From contig NZ_GL878507.1 of the NCBI RefSeq assembly GCF_000194945.1, forward strand, positions 561,981 to 625,980: a stretch of 64,000 bases of DNA. Direction: 5' to 3'. This DNA comes from Streptococcus sanguinis SK1 = NCTC 7863 (GTDB taxonomy: Bacteria; Bacillota; Bacilli; Lactobacillales; Streptococcaceae). Under the pieces are notes generated by a model, which was given only the letters and a program-made list of their open reading frames with translations, searched no databases and was not told the origin of the DNA. Shown here in pieces: positions 44,046 to 52,659 of this stretch. A program made the translations under genes and the position numbers. Position 1 is the stretch's first letter. Every line of letters starts with the position of its first letter.

Positions 44046-44075
44046 AATAATAACGAAATAAAGGAGGCAGAAAAT

Positions 44076-44258
44076 ATGCCATTTGTTAGAATTGATTTGT
44101 TTGAAGGACGCACTCTAGAGCAGAAAAAAGCTCTCGCCAAGGAAGTAACTGAAGCCGTTGTCAGAAATACAGGCGCACCTCAGTCTGCTGTCCATGTCAT
44201 CATTAACGACATGCCAGAAGGAACCTACTTCCCACAAGGTCAAATGCGGGAAAAATAA
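44076..44258 (+). CDS. 4-oxalocrotonate tautomerase family protein
   Basis: 60-residue tautomerase. Pro1 (after Met removal; PFVRIDLFEGRT) is the catalytic base of the family, and Arg11 is kept. AAAGGAGG ribosome binding site. Widely conserved in streptococci without aromatic degradation pathways, so the physiological substrate is unknown. Monocistronic. Confidence 0.9.
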   Translation: MPFVRIDLFEGRTLEQKKALAKEVTEAVVRNTGAPQSAVHVIINDMPEGTYFPQGQMREK

Positions 44259-44267
44259 AAAAGACAA

Positions 44268-44303
44268 GCCAGCAGGTTATGGAGATTTAACCTGCTGGCC
44301 TTT
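44268..44303. terminator. Terminator between tautomerase and acoC
   Basis: Twelve-bp stem GCCAGCAGGTTA / TAACCTGCTGGC followed by CTTTTTC. The A-rich 5' flank allows it to serve the minus-strand aco operon as well. Confidence 0.85.
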
Positions 44304-44345
44304 TTCTTTATCATTCAGGAATGAAATTCACCATTCATTCTTCTA

Positions 44346-45605
44346 TCAGAAAACCAAGTCGTAAGGAGACTCCAATTTGTCCGCTAGACTGGCTAGAAAC
44401 TCTGCTGCGGGCTGACCATCTACGACTTGATGGTCAAAAGTCAAGCTGAGCGGCAGGAATTTCTGCTCGTAGACCTGTCCTTGGCTATCAAGAGCCAGCG
44501 ACGTTTGCAAGGCACCAACTCCTAAAATGGCTACTTCTGGTGTATTTAGGATAGGAGTGAAATATTCAATGCCTGCTCCCCCGAGATTGGTAATACTGAA
44601 GGTTGAACCTGAGTAAAGAGCTGGATCTAAAGTGCCTTTACGAGCTTGATTGGCTTCCGTTTTGATAGCTAAGCCCAAGTCAGCCAGCGTTAGCTTATCC
44701 ACGTGACGAATGACCGGAACCACTAAACCATCACTAAGTGCCGTCGCGATACCAATATGAATATCTTCTACTTCCTGATATTGACCATTAAAATACCAAG
44801 CATTGAGCTGAGGGTGATCTTTCAACGCCTTGGCAACAGCCTTTGTAAGCAGAGTTGTGATGCTGATTTCGCCATTTTCTAGTGGAGAAGCGACCTTATC
44901 CTTCATATCCTGTCTAAAGGCTATCAGCCGACTGATATCCACCTTACGATGCAAGGTCACCTGAGCAGATGCCTGGAGACTATTCATCATCCGCTCTGCA
45001 ATAGTCTTGCGCATACCTGTCAATCCTGCACCATAGTCAACTTGACCAGCATGCTGAAGGACTGCTGAGCTACTTTCAGGTGTTTGGTTTGGAAGCGCCT
45101 CTGGTTTATAATTTTCCACATCTCGTCGGGTAATGCGGCCATTGCCTCCCGTTCCTGAAATCAAGGAAATATCATATCCTTTTTCCTTAGCAATTTTGCG
45201 GGCCAGCGGCGTGATGAAAATACGTCCATGTTCACTGTTTCCGACAGAGTTGGAACTTGCTGTCGCAGTTTTTTCTGCTAGTTCAGGTTCTGCATCAGCG
45301 GCCTCTTGCTCACTTTCTGACTGGTTCGCAGAGGCTCCTCCTGCTTCCATACCTAGAATAGATTCTCCTGCTTCACCAATCCATGCAATTACTTTCTTGC
45401 ACGGGACAGTATCGCCCGCCTGACTGATAATTTTTAAAATCACTCCTGCGCTTGGTGCTTCTACATCGCTGGTCAATTTTTCAGAACTGATTTCCAAGAC
45501 AGGCTGACCAGCAGCTACGGTGTCGCCTTCCTTGACCAGCCAGTTATTTATCAAACCTTCGGTCATTGTTAAGCCTAGCTTAGGCATTACAATTTCTGTA
45601 GCCAT
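44346..45605 (-). CDS. acoC: Dihydrolipoamide acyltransferase E2, acetoin-type
   Basis: E2 of the second 2-oxoacid dehydrogenase complex. 419 aa. An N-terminal lipoyl domain (EIVMPKLGLTMTEGLINNW, Lys in SSEKLTSDVEA) is followed by an acidic/Ser linker, one subunit-binding domain (ITPLARKIAKEKGYDISLISG) and the catalytic domain with DHQVVDG. Unlike the PDH E2 of this window it carries its own lipoyl domain. Last gene of acoL-acoA-acoB-acoC. Confidence 0.88.
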   Translation of the reverse strand: MATEIVMPKLGLTMTEGLINNWLVKEGDTVAAGQPVLEISSEKLTSDVEAPSAGVILKIISQAGDTVPCKKVIAWIGEAGESILGMEAGGASANQSESEQEAADAEPELAEKTATASSNSVGNSEHGRIFITPLARKIAKEKGYDISLISGTGGNGRITRRDVENYKPEALPNQTPESSSAVLQHAGQVDYGAGLTGMRKTIAERMMNSLQASAQVTLHRKVDISRLIAFRQDMKDKVASPLENGEISITTLLTKAVAKALKDHPQLNAWYFNGQYQEVEDIHIGIATALSDGLVVPVIRHVDKLTLADLGLAIKTEANQARKGTLDPALYSGSTFSITNLGGAGIEYFTPILNTPEVAILGVGALQTSLALDSQGQVYEQKFLPLSLTFDHQVVDGQPAAEFLASLADKLESPYDLVF

Positions 45606-45618
45606 ACTTGCCTCCCTT

Positions 45619-46650
45619 CTATCTCTTCAGATCGTCAATCAATTCTGCAGCAACAGTCAGAACCTTATCAGCATTAGGGATATAGAGCTGTTCCAGATTC
45701 ACAGCAAACGGCACTGGCACATTTGGCGCGCAGACGCATTTTACCGGACCATCAAGATAATCAAAGCATTTATCAGTCACTACAGCTGCAATATCCGTCG
45801 CTGTGTTATTGTGAGGGTTGGATTCATCAACGATAATCAGTCGTCCAGTTTTCTTGACTGATTCAAAGACAGTCTCCTCATCCCAAGGAGCTACTGTTCT
45901 CAGGTCAATTACTTCGACCGAAATACCATCTTTTTCCAAGCGATCCGCTACCTCATAAGCAACATAAAGCATTTTACCGATAGTAACGATAGTGAGGTCT
46001 GTTCCTTCACGGCGGACAGCAGCCTTTCCAATTGGAACTGTATAATATTCTTCTGGCACCTCTCCCTTGATACCATAGAGAGTCTTATCTTCTGAATAAA
46101 TCACGATATTGTCGTCTTCAATGGAAGCCAGCAGTAACCCTTTAGCATCATACGGAGTTGCTGGAACAACTACCTTAATACCAGGAATGGAACCAAAGAG
46201 ACCGTAATATGAGCCCGAGTGCTGAGCTGCAGCTGAAGCTCCTGCCCCATGCATGGTCCGCATTGTCATCGGAACCTTGGCCTTACCGCCAAACATATAG
46301 CGCATTTTTGAGCCTTGCCCCAGAATGGCGTCAAAGCAGAAACCGATAAAGTCATTGAACATTAGCTCCGGTACTGGTCGTAAGCCAGTCAGAGCCATTC
46401 CAACAGAAGCTGACACGTATCCGTGCTCAGAAATCGGAGTATCAATCACCCGCTCTCGGCCGTATTTTGGCATGAGTCCCTTGGTTACACCCATTACACC
46501 GCCCCAAGCATCTTCGTTTTCTTCTTCCAAATGCTTGACTGTTACACCGCCAGCAATATCTTCTCCCAGAAGGATTACGGTGTCATCTTTTGCCATTGCC
46601 TGATCCAGCGCCTCATTGATTGCTTTCATAAATAACAGTTGTCTAGCCAT
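45619..46650 (-). CDS. acoB: Acetoin/2-oxoacid dehydrogenase E1 beta
   Basis: 343 aa. The E1-beta pattern is LLGEDIAGGVTVKHLEEENEDAWGGVMGVTKGL, with TPISEHGYVSASVGMALTGLRPVPELMFNDFIG. The long GGVT insertion resembles acetoin-dehydrogenase-type AcoB more than the PDH E1b at 21.7 kb. Overlap-free, 18 nt after acoA. Substrate (acetoin or pyruvate) is inferred from family resemblance only. Confidence 0.85.
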   Translation of the reverse strand: MARQLLFMKAINEALDQAMAKDDTVILLGEDIAGGVTVKHLEEENEDAWGGVMGVTKGLMPKYGRERVIDTPISEHGYVSASVGMALTGLRPVPELMFNDFIGFCFDAILGQGSKMRYMFGGKAKVPMTMRTMHGAGASAAAQHSGSYYGLFGSIPGIKVVVPATPYDAKGLLLASIEDDNIVIYSEDKTLYGIKGEVPEEYYTVPIGKAAVRREGTDLTIVTIGKMLYVAYEVADRLEKDGISVEVIDLRTVAPWDEETVFESVKKTGRLIIVDESNPHNNTATDIAAVVTDKCFDYLDGPVKCVCAPNVPVPFAVNLEQLYIPNADKVLTVAAELIDDLKR

Positions 46651-46668
46651 TTGATCAACCTCCTTCTA

Positions 46669-47742
46669 TCAATCAGCAAATACATCTTCTAGCAGAGACT
46701 CGCAACGAGGAATCGGACTGTCTTGAGCAAATTTAATAGCTTCTTCCACATCCTTTCGAGACTCCTCTAATATGGCATCAAGTTCCTCTTCAGTCAAGAG
46801 GCCATGCTCAATAGCGTAGTCACGGAAGACATCTAGAGCATCCACATCAGCCCAGTCTTTTTCTTCACCTTCCAAAGCCTTATACTTCTGCTCATCCCCT
46901 TCAAAGTGACCATGATCGCGATATGTTACAGCTTCAATTAAGGTAGGTCCTTCACCTCTACGAGCCCGCTCTACAGCTTCCTTGGCTACTTGGTAGACAG
47001 CGAATAAATCCTTACCATTAACCCGAACGCCGGGCATATTATAAGCAGCCGCTCTCTCGGCAATGGTGCCAGACGCTGAAGAATACCATTGCGGTGTCGA
47101 TTCTGCAAAGAGGTTGTTTTCATTGACAAAGATAACTGGCAGTTTCCAAATTGATGCCATATTGAGACATTCGTGGAAATTTCCTTCATTGGCCGCACCG
47201 TCACCGAAGAAGCAGACAGCCACACTATCGGTTTTCAAGTACTTGTTGCGCATAGCAGCACCGGTAGCTAGACCAAAGCCTCCGCCAACCATACCATTGG
47301 CACCGAGAATTCCCTTGTCCAAATCGGCGATGTGCATAGATCCGCCTTTTCCTTTTCCAAGTCCAGTCTCCTTGCCAAAAATTTCTGCCATCATTCCCTT
47401 TAAATCTCCGCCCTTAGCAACACAGTGACCGTGTCCCCGGTGAGTACTGGTAATATAGTCCTTGTCTGTCAGATTGGCACAGACGCCAGTAGCAATCGCT
47501 TCCTCTCCAGCATAAAGGTGAACAAAACCAGGAATCTGTCCTGCAGCAAAGAAACGCCGAGTATTTTCCTCAAAATTACGGATATCCCACATGGTTTTAT
47601 ACATGGTCTTGGCTTTTTCTTTGGAAACCTGCTCTACTTCAACTTCAGTAGCATCATAGACTTTTAAATCTACTAGCTCTGATACAGCACTTTGGTTTCT
47701 TGTTTTGCTCAATTGTTGTGGTAAATCTTTATAATTTGACAT
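46669..47742 (-). CDS. acoA: Acetoin/2-oxoacid dehydrogenase E1 alpha
   Basis: 357 aa. The ThDP segment is FFGDGAANEGNFHECLNMA, and STHRGHGHCVAKGGDLKGMMAEIFGK and KGKGGSMHIADL are the usual E1-alpha boxes. A roughly 35-residue N-terminal extension distinguishes it from the PDH E1a at 20.7 kb. AGGAGG ribosome binding site, 15 nt after acoL. Confidence 0.87.
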   Translation of the reverse strand: MSNYKDLPQQLSKTRNQSAVSELVDLKVYDATEVEVEQVSKEKAKTMYKTMWDIRNFEENTRRFFAAGQIPGFVHLYAGEEAIATGVCANLTDKDYITSTHRGHGHCVAKGGDLKGMMAEIFGKETGLGKGKGGSMHIADLDKGILGANGMVGGGFGLATGAAMRNKYLKTDSVAVCFFGDGAANEGNFHECLNMASIWKLPVIFVNENNLFAESTPQWYSSASGTIAERAAAYNMPGVRVNGKDLFAVYQVAKEAVERARRGEGPTLIEAVTYRDHGHFEGDEQKYKALEGEEKDWADVDALDVFRDYAIEHGLLTEEELDAILEESRKDVEEAIKFAQDSPIPRCESLLEDVFAD

Positions 47743-47757
47743 ATTTTTACCTCCTCA

Positions 47758-49098
47758 TTAATCGTCCTGAACGAGTCTTTTAGCGACCTCTTGTATTAGT
47801 TCTGATGTGGTAGGATGAGCAAAAACTGTTTCAAGAACTTGATCCAGCGTTGCTTCAGCCTGCCTCAGCAAAATCAAATTCTGCAGAAGATCTGTACCGT
47901 TCGGACCAACGATGACTGCACCTAGTAGAAGATGGTATTTCTTTTCTGAGATTAGCTTGACATAGCCCTCTGTCTCACCTATAGCAATTGCCCGCCCATT
48001 ATAAGAGAAAGGCAGCTGTTGAACCTGAACATCATATCCAGCCTGCTCAGCCTCATCCTTGCTGAGACCAAAAGAAGCTACTTCAGGACTGGTGTAGAGC
48101 GAACGGGGGACACCGAGCGGATCAACTGCTTCTTCAGCTCTCCGGCAGATAGCTCTCACAGCTTTTATTCCTTCTGCGCTAGCTACGTGGGCAAGCATAT
48201 AAGATTCTAAGAGATCACCAATAGCATAAACATGCTCTTTGGATGTTTCGTAGTATTGATCTACCTTGACAAAATTACGATCTGTCAAGGCTAAACCCAT
48301 ATCCTGTGCTAGCTCTAGATTTGGTTTGCGGCCAGTAGCGACCAAAAGATGGTCAAAAGCAACTTGTTCGTTCTCAAGTAAGACAGAATTAGCAGTTACT
48401 TCCTTTATCTGCGCTCCCTGATAAATCATCACCCCCATTTTTTTTAGTTTCTTTTGAATCACATGCCGCGCTTCAGCTTCTTCGGTCAAAAGAATTTCTG
48501 GCGCAACCTCGATAACAGTAACAGCAACACCCAGAGGAGCCATAGCAAAAGCTAGCTCAATTGCGATAACGCCACCTCCGATAATGACTAACTTCTCAGG
48601 AAGCTCCCTCAAGTCAAAAAACGTATCCGTCGTTAGATAGTCAACCTGTCCCAATCCCTTGATAGGAGGCACAAAAGGATAACTGCCAGTAGCCAAAATC
48701 ACATCTTTGCCACTGATTTCTTTACCATTGACGGAGAAAGTTCGGTCTTTGACAAACTTGGCCTGACCTTCTATATACTCAATGCCTAAAGACTTAAAGC
48801 TAGCATGAATTCCAGATTGTAAACTGGCAATAACCTGGTTCTTTCGGTCTACCAATTTCTCAAAATCAATCCTTTCAAGCTTGCTCTCAATCCCATAACG
48901 TCTGGCTTCCTCCATTGTCAGTAACCAATGACCATGCTGGAGATAGGCCTTAGACGGTATACATCCTACATTCAGGCAGGTTCCGCCGATAGACTTCTTT
49001 TCTACTACGGCCACCTTCTTACCCAAACGAGCTGCTTCTTCAGCAGCTACATAACCACCCGGTCCAGCACCGATAATCAAAACATCATAAACAGACAA
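47758..49098 (-). CDS. acoL: Dihydrolipoamide dehydrogenase of the aco operon
   Basis: Flavoprotein E3. 446 aa from TTG 49098, chosen because AGGAGG lies 6 nt before it and the protein then begins LSVYDVLIIGAGPGGYVAAEEA. The longer frame from 49143 adds 15 residues with no ribosome binding site. Redox Cys pair in GGTCLNVGCIPSK, C-terminal HPTTSE with catalytic His. Unlike the PDH E3 it has no lipoyl domain. First enzyme gene of the operon. Confidence 0.92.
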   Translation of the reverse strand: MSVYDVLIIGAGPGGYVAAEEAARLGKKVAVVEKKSIGGTCLNVGCIPSKAYLQHGHWLLTMEEARRYGIESKLERIDFEKLVDRKNQVIASLQSGIHASFKSLGIEYIEGQAKFVKDRTFSVNGKEISGKDVILATGSYPFVPPIKGLGQVDYLTTDTFFDLRELPEKLVIIGGGVIAIELAFAMAPLGVAVTVIEVAPEILLTEEAEARHVIQKKLKKMGVMIYQGAQIKEVTANSVLLENEQVAFDHLLVATGRKPNLELAQDMGLALTDRNFVKVDQYYETSKEHVYAIGDLLESYMLAHVASAEGIKAVRAICRRAEEAVDPLGVPRSLYTSPEVASFGLSKDEAEQAGYDVQVQQLPFSYNGRAIAIGETEGYVKLISEKKYHLLLGAVIVGPNGTDLLQNLILLRQAEATLDQVLETVFAHPTTSELIQEVAKRLVQDD

Positions 49099-49281
49099 AA
49101 CAGGCCTCCTTTCATAAAATGCAAAGGGTGCTCCAACAATCAAAATGATTGCTGTCGGCTATAGATACAAAAAAGTATCTCATTATTTATTCATATATCT
49201 AAGACTCATCTCGAAATCTTAAAATACAGTCTGCTCTAAAAAAGATAAACCTCCTTTCTTCATTTTTCTTTGTCTATATAT

Positions 49282-49295
49282 AGTAAGCGCTTACT
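49282..49295. promoter_or_regulatory. cre site, catabolite repression
   Basis: AGTAAGCGCTTACT is a perfect palindrome that fits the CcpA cre core (WGTAARCGYTTACW-type). It lies 14 nt after the Clp-like gene and about 185 nt upstream of acoL. Confidence 0.7.
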
Positions 49296-49308
49296 TTCCG
49301 AAAGAAAC

Positions 49309-50241
49309 TTATACCAAATAATTAAAATCCAGTTGCCCATCTTTCAAACTGACATGAACTGTCATTTCAGTTGTTTCCTTATTTTCGACCAAATAACGAG
49401 CCAAAGGTGTTTCTAGATAGCGCATAATGCTTCTTTGAATAGGGCGAGCACCAAACTCTGGCTGGTAGCCTTTCTGGGCTAAAAAAGCATAGACTTTTTC
49501 GCTCAGATGAAGCTGAATCTTCTGTTGTTTCAGTCTCTCCTGAAGTTGCCGAACCAAAATCTTTACGATATTGACAATATCTTCTGCCCTTAGAGGGTTG
49601 AAAATAACCGTCTCGTCAATCCGATTTAAAAACTCTGGTCTAAAGCTATGTTGCAGCAAGGATAGAACTTCATCCTGCGTTTCAGAAGTCAGTCCCTGTT
49701 CACTTTTGAGACTTTCCAAAATCTGCTGGGAGCCAATATTGCTTGTCATAATCAAAATAGTATTTTTAAAGTCAATAGTACGGCCTTTAGAGTCTGTCAA
49801 GCGTCCTTCGTCCAAGACTTGCAGCAGTGTGTTGAATACATCCGGATGGGCTTTTTCAATCTCATCCAGCAAGACAATCGAATAAAGCCTCCTACGAACA
49901 GCTTCTGTCAGCTGTCCTCCCTCTTCAAATCCGACGTAACCTGGTGGCGGACCAACTAAACGAGCTACAGCATGTTTTTCCATGTACTCAGACATATCCA
50001 GCCGGACCATTTCCAGCTCATTACCAAACAGCCGCTCAGCAAGGGATTTTGCCAGAGCAGTTTTCCCGACTCCAGTCGGCCCCAGAAAGAGAAAGGACCC
50101 AATAGGACGCTTTGGATTTTGAATTCCTGCTCTCGAGCGCAAAATCGCCTCCGAAACCTTTCGAACAGCTTGGTCTTGCCCTACAATTCTCTGGCGCAGG
50201 AGCTTGTCTAGATTTAGCAGGTGTTCGCGCTCATTGTCCAT
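49309..50241 (-). CDS. Clp ATPase reduced to the second AAA+ module
   Basis: 310 residues corresponding only to the C-terminal half of ClpB/ClpC/ClpL-type proteins: [22 protein letters not shown], Walker [13 protein letters not shown], Walker [14 protein letters not shown], sensor-1 TSNIGS and a D2-small C-terminal domain ending in [10 protein letters not shown]. The N domain, first AAA+ and middle coiled coil are absent. A natural ATG with AAAGGGA and an upstream cre argue that this is a short gene and not debris. It precedes the aco operon in the same direction. No IGF/LGF loop for ClpP was recognised. Confidence 0.85.
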   Translation of the reverse strand: MDNEREHLLNLDKLLRQRIVGQDQAVRKVSEAILRSRAGIQNPKRPIGSFLFLGPTGVGKTALAKSLAERLFGNELEMVRLDMSEYMEKHAVARLVGPPPGYVGFEEGGQLTEAVRRRLYSIVLLDEIEKAHPDVFNTLLQVLDEGRLTDSKGRTIDFKNTILIMTSNIGSQQILESLKSEQGLTSETQDEVLSLLQHSFRPEFLNRIDETVIFNPLRAEDIVNIVKILVRQLQERLKQQKIQLHLSEKVYAFLAQKGYQPEFGARPIQRSIMRYLETPLARYLVENKETTEMTVHVSLKDGQLDFNYLV

Positions 50242-50274
50242 GATTCCCTTTCACAATCAATATACTAGAAAAAA

Positions 50275-50288
50275 TGTAAGCGTTTTTC
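50275..50288. promoter_or_regulatory. cre-like site upstream of the Clp gene
   Basis: TGTAAGCGTTTTTC matches the cre consensus except for the last two conserved positions. It lies 34 nt upstream of the Clp start. Confidence 0.5.
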
Positions 50289-50365
50289 ATGTTTTAATCT
50301 AATTTTAACAAAAGATTGTGAAAAAAAGAGCACTAATTTATCCTAAAGGGACAAACCAACACTCT

Positions 50366-51709
50366 TTAATTTGTAATATTTTTAGCCAAACGATTAAGCC
50401 GCCACTGAAAGAGAATGCCACTCGTCACCAAGCTGGCAATGAGACCAATCCAGTATCCATAAGGGCCTAAACTAGTATAGTAATCTAAGAAGAGCCCCAG
50501 AGGCAGCGAAACTCCCCAATAAGCAATCAAACCTAAGTAAAATGGCACCTGAGTATCCTTGTAGCCCCGAAGAATGCCCTGCAAAGGAGCCGCAAAAGTA
50601 TCTGCTAATTGGAAAAAGAGGCTGTAGGTCAGAAAAACAGATGTCATACGGATAAACTCGGTATCCGAACCATAGAGAGCAGCCACTCGGTCGCGGAAGA
50701 TATAGAGAAAGAGAAAGGTAAATCCAGCAATGCCCAAGGCCGTCAACCGCCCAAGTTTACAGAATTTCTTAACATCGTCAGGACGATTGGCTCCAATTTC
50801 ATAAGAAACGATAATAGACATTGAGGTTGAAATACTCATAGGAAAGGCATACATTAAGTTTGAAAAATTCATGGCCGCCTGATGGCTGGCAATGATTAGT
50901 GACGAAAACTTAGCCATGACCAAGCCAACAACCGAGAAGATCACAACTTCTGCAAAAAAAGTTCCACCGATAGGCAGTCCAAGTCGAATGCCTTCGATGA
51001 AGCCCTTTTTATCTAGCGGTCGAATCTTCCACAGCTCATAGGTTCGGACTTTTGGATGTTTGACTGCTACTAACAAGGATATGAGAAGCAAAACCCAATA
51101 AGCCAAAGAAGTCCCAAGTCCGGCTCCAGCTCCGCCCATTTCTGGAAAACCAAATGCTCCGTAGATTAGGGCATAATTAAAAGTGCCATTCAAAGGTAAA
51201 AGTAAGAGCATGAGATACATGGAAAGCTTGGTCAACCCCAGAGCATCAAACAGAGAACGAATGGTGCTAAAGAGCAAAAGAGGGATAATGCCGAGCGCTA
51301 GATACCAAAGATAGTTCTTTGCCACTTCTTCTACCAAAGGCTCTAGGCCAAGGTGAGACAAAACTAGAGGAGCGCCCACAAATACCAAGGCAAATAAAAT
51401 TAGCGATAGCCCCAAAGAAAGATAAATAAACTGATAAAAATCAGAAGCAATCTTTTCTTTTTTCCCCTGCCCTAAATGGTGCCCGATTATGGGTACCAAG
51501 GCAGACACAATCCCTATCAACAGGTCGAAAAATGGAATCCAAAGACTAGTTGCCATAGAAACACCAGCCAGATGCAAGGTGTCATACTGACCAGTCATGG
51601 TCGTATCAACAAATGAAGCAGAAAAATTGGCCAGTTGGTAGATCAAAATTGGCAAAAAAATAGAAATAAAGAGCCGTATCCGCTGATTTAAATTATGAGT
51701 TTGGTGCAT
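50366..51709 (-). CDS. MATE family efflux transporter
   Basis: 447 residues with about 12 membrane helices. Starts MHQTHNLNQRIRLFISIFLPILIYQLANFSASFVDTTMTGQY, typical of the DinF/NorM group. Exports cationic drugs or metabolites with H+ or Na+. GAGGG ribosome binding site; own promoter TTGACT-17-TATAGT at 51782-51810. Specific substrate unknown. Confidence 0.9.
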   Translation of the reverse strand: MHQTHNLNQRIRLFISIFLPILIYQLANFSASFVDTTMTGQYDTLHLAGVSMATSLWIPFFDLLIGIVSALVPIIGHHLGQGKKEKIASDFYQFIYLSLGLSLILFALVFVGAPLVLSHLGLEPLVEEVAKNYLWYLALGIIPLLLFSTIRSLFDALGLTKLSMYLMLLLLPLNGTFNYALIYGAFGFPEMGGAGAGLGTSLAYWVLLLISLLVAVKHPKVRTYELWKIRPLDKKGFIEGIRLGLPIGGTFFAEVVIFSVVGLVMAKFSSLIIASHQAAMNFSNLMYAFPMSISTSMSIIVSYEIGANRPDDVKKFCKLGRLTALGIAGFTFLFLYIFRDRVAALYGSDTEFIRMTSVFLTYSLFFQLADTFAAPLQGILRGYKDTQVPFYLGLIAYWGVSLPLGLFLDYYTSLGPYGYWIGLIASLVTSGILFQWRLNRLAKNITN

Positions 51710-51781
51710 AGAAATCCCTCAAAAACTTTTTCTACCCAAGTAAAATCAATGATCTTAGATTTTAGAATATCAACTATCTTT

Positions 51782-51810
51782 ACTATACTATAAGCCAGAC
51801 AGATAGTCAA
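51782..51810 (-). promoter_or_regulatory. MATE gene promoter
   Basis: -35 TTGACT (51810-51805), 17-bp spacer, -10 TATAGT (51787-51782). Confidence 0.6.
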
Positions 51811-51823
51811 AAGGAAAAGGAAA

Positions 51824-52405
51824 TTATATATCTGCCTCGGTGAAGACAATCTGCCCTTTATCAAATCCTGCGATTCGCGCCAAAGAAAGGACACGATAAC
51901 CAGCAGTTTCCAAAAGTTGACGGCCACCCTGAAACGATTTTTCAATGACAATGCCAACTGCCTCAACCTGGGCTCCTGCTTGCTCAATAATGGTGATCAA
52001 TCCCTTGGCTGCCTGACCATTCGCCAAGAAATCGTCAATAATCAGCACTTTATCATCAGAGTTGAGAAATTTCCCAGCAATCGAAACGGTCGAAGTCACT
52101 TGCTTGGTAAAAGAATAAACTTCAGCCGTCAAAATCCCTTCTGTCATTGTGATGTTTTTGGCCTTCTTAGCGAAAATCATTGGTAGACCCAGTGCCTCTG
52201 CTACGTAAACAGCCGGAGCAATACCAGAAGCCTCAATGGTCACTACCTTGGTAATTCCTGCATCCTTTACTGCCTCCGCAAAGACCTGGCCAATCTCTTT
52301 CATCAATGAAAAATCAACCTGATGAGTCAGGAAAGAGTCAACTTTCAGGATATTTTCACCTAACACTTGTCCATCTCTGAGAATCCGTTCTTCTAATTTT
52401 TTCAT
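51824..52405 (-). CDS. xpt: Xanthine phosphoribosyltransferase
   Basis: Xanthine plus PRPP to XMP; together with guaA it supplies GMP. 193 aa. The PRPP-binding motif is [13 protein letters not shown] and the protein begins [29 protein letters not shown]. The usual downstream permease pbuX is not here. Only about 65 nt separate it from tatA, including a terminator, so there is no room for the purine riboswitch often found before xpt. Confidence 0.95.
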   Translation of the reverse strand: MKKLEERILRDGQVLGENILKVDSFLTHQVDFSLMKEIGQVFAEAVKDAGITKVVTIEASGIAPAVYVAEALGLPMIFAKKAKNITMTEGILTAEVYSFTKQVTSTVSIAGKFLNSDDKVLIIDDFLANGQAAKGLITIIEQAGAQVEAVGIVIEKSFQGGRQLLETAGYRVLSLARIAGFDKGQIVFTEADI

Positions 52406-52440
52406 TCGTCTTCCTTTCCAAAATCCATCTTGATTCTAGC

Positions 52441-52466
52441 AGAAAAAGCACAGATATCCGTGCTTT
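52441..52466 (-). terminator. Terminator of the efe-tat operon
   Basis: Minus-strand stem AAAGCAC / GTGCTTT around an ATATC centre, with TTTTCT following. Confidence 0.75.
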
Positions 52467-52470
52467 CCCT

Positions 52471-52659
52471 TTACTCTTTTTCGTTTTTATTCTCGGTCTT
52501 TTCTTCTTCTCCAGCATGATTGACTGCTTTTTTGAATTCTGAAAACATTTTACCGATAGACTGTCCCAGTTCGGGCAGGCGTTTTGGTCCGAAAATAAGC
52601 AGGGCGCCCAGAATAATAATGATTACCCCAGGTACTCCGATATCTTTTAAAAGTCCCAT
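52471..52659 (-). CDS. tatA: Sec-independent translocase subunit TatA
   Basis: 62 aa. An N-terminal membrane helix (VPGVIIIILGALLIFGPKRLPEL) with the FGP hinge is followed by an amphipathic helix and a charged tail. Forms the Tat pore that exports folded proteins. Gram-positive minimal Tat systems need no TatB. Overlaps tatC by 1 nt. Confidence 0.96.
   Translation of the reverse strand: MGLLKDIGVPGVIIIILGALLIFGPKRLPELGQSIGKMFSEFKKAVNHAGEEEKTENKNEKE

Noticed and set aside
49309..50241. Degraded clpB remnant
   Set aside because: The frame is intact, has its own start and ribosome binding site, and the AAA+ module is complete. No remnant of the missing N-terminal half was seen upstream. Kept as a genuine short gene, with truncation still possible.
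51824..52470. Purine riboswitch controlling xpt
   Set aside because: Only about 65 nt lie between tatA and xpt, and they hold a terminator and the ribosome binding site. The conserved purine-aptamer core was not seen.
52471..52659. Missing TatB as a sign of a broken Tat system
   Set aside because: Gram-positive TatA-TatC pairs work without TatB.
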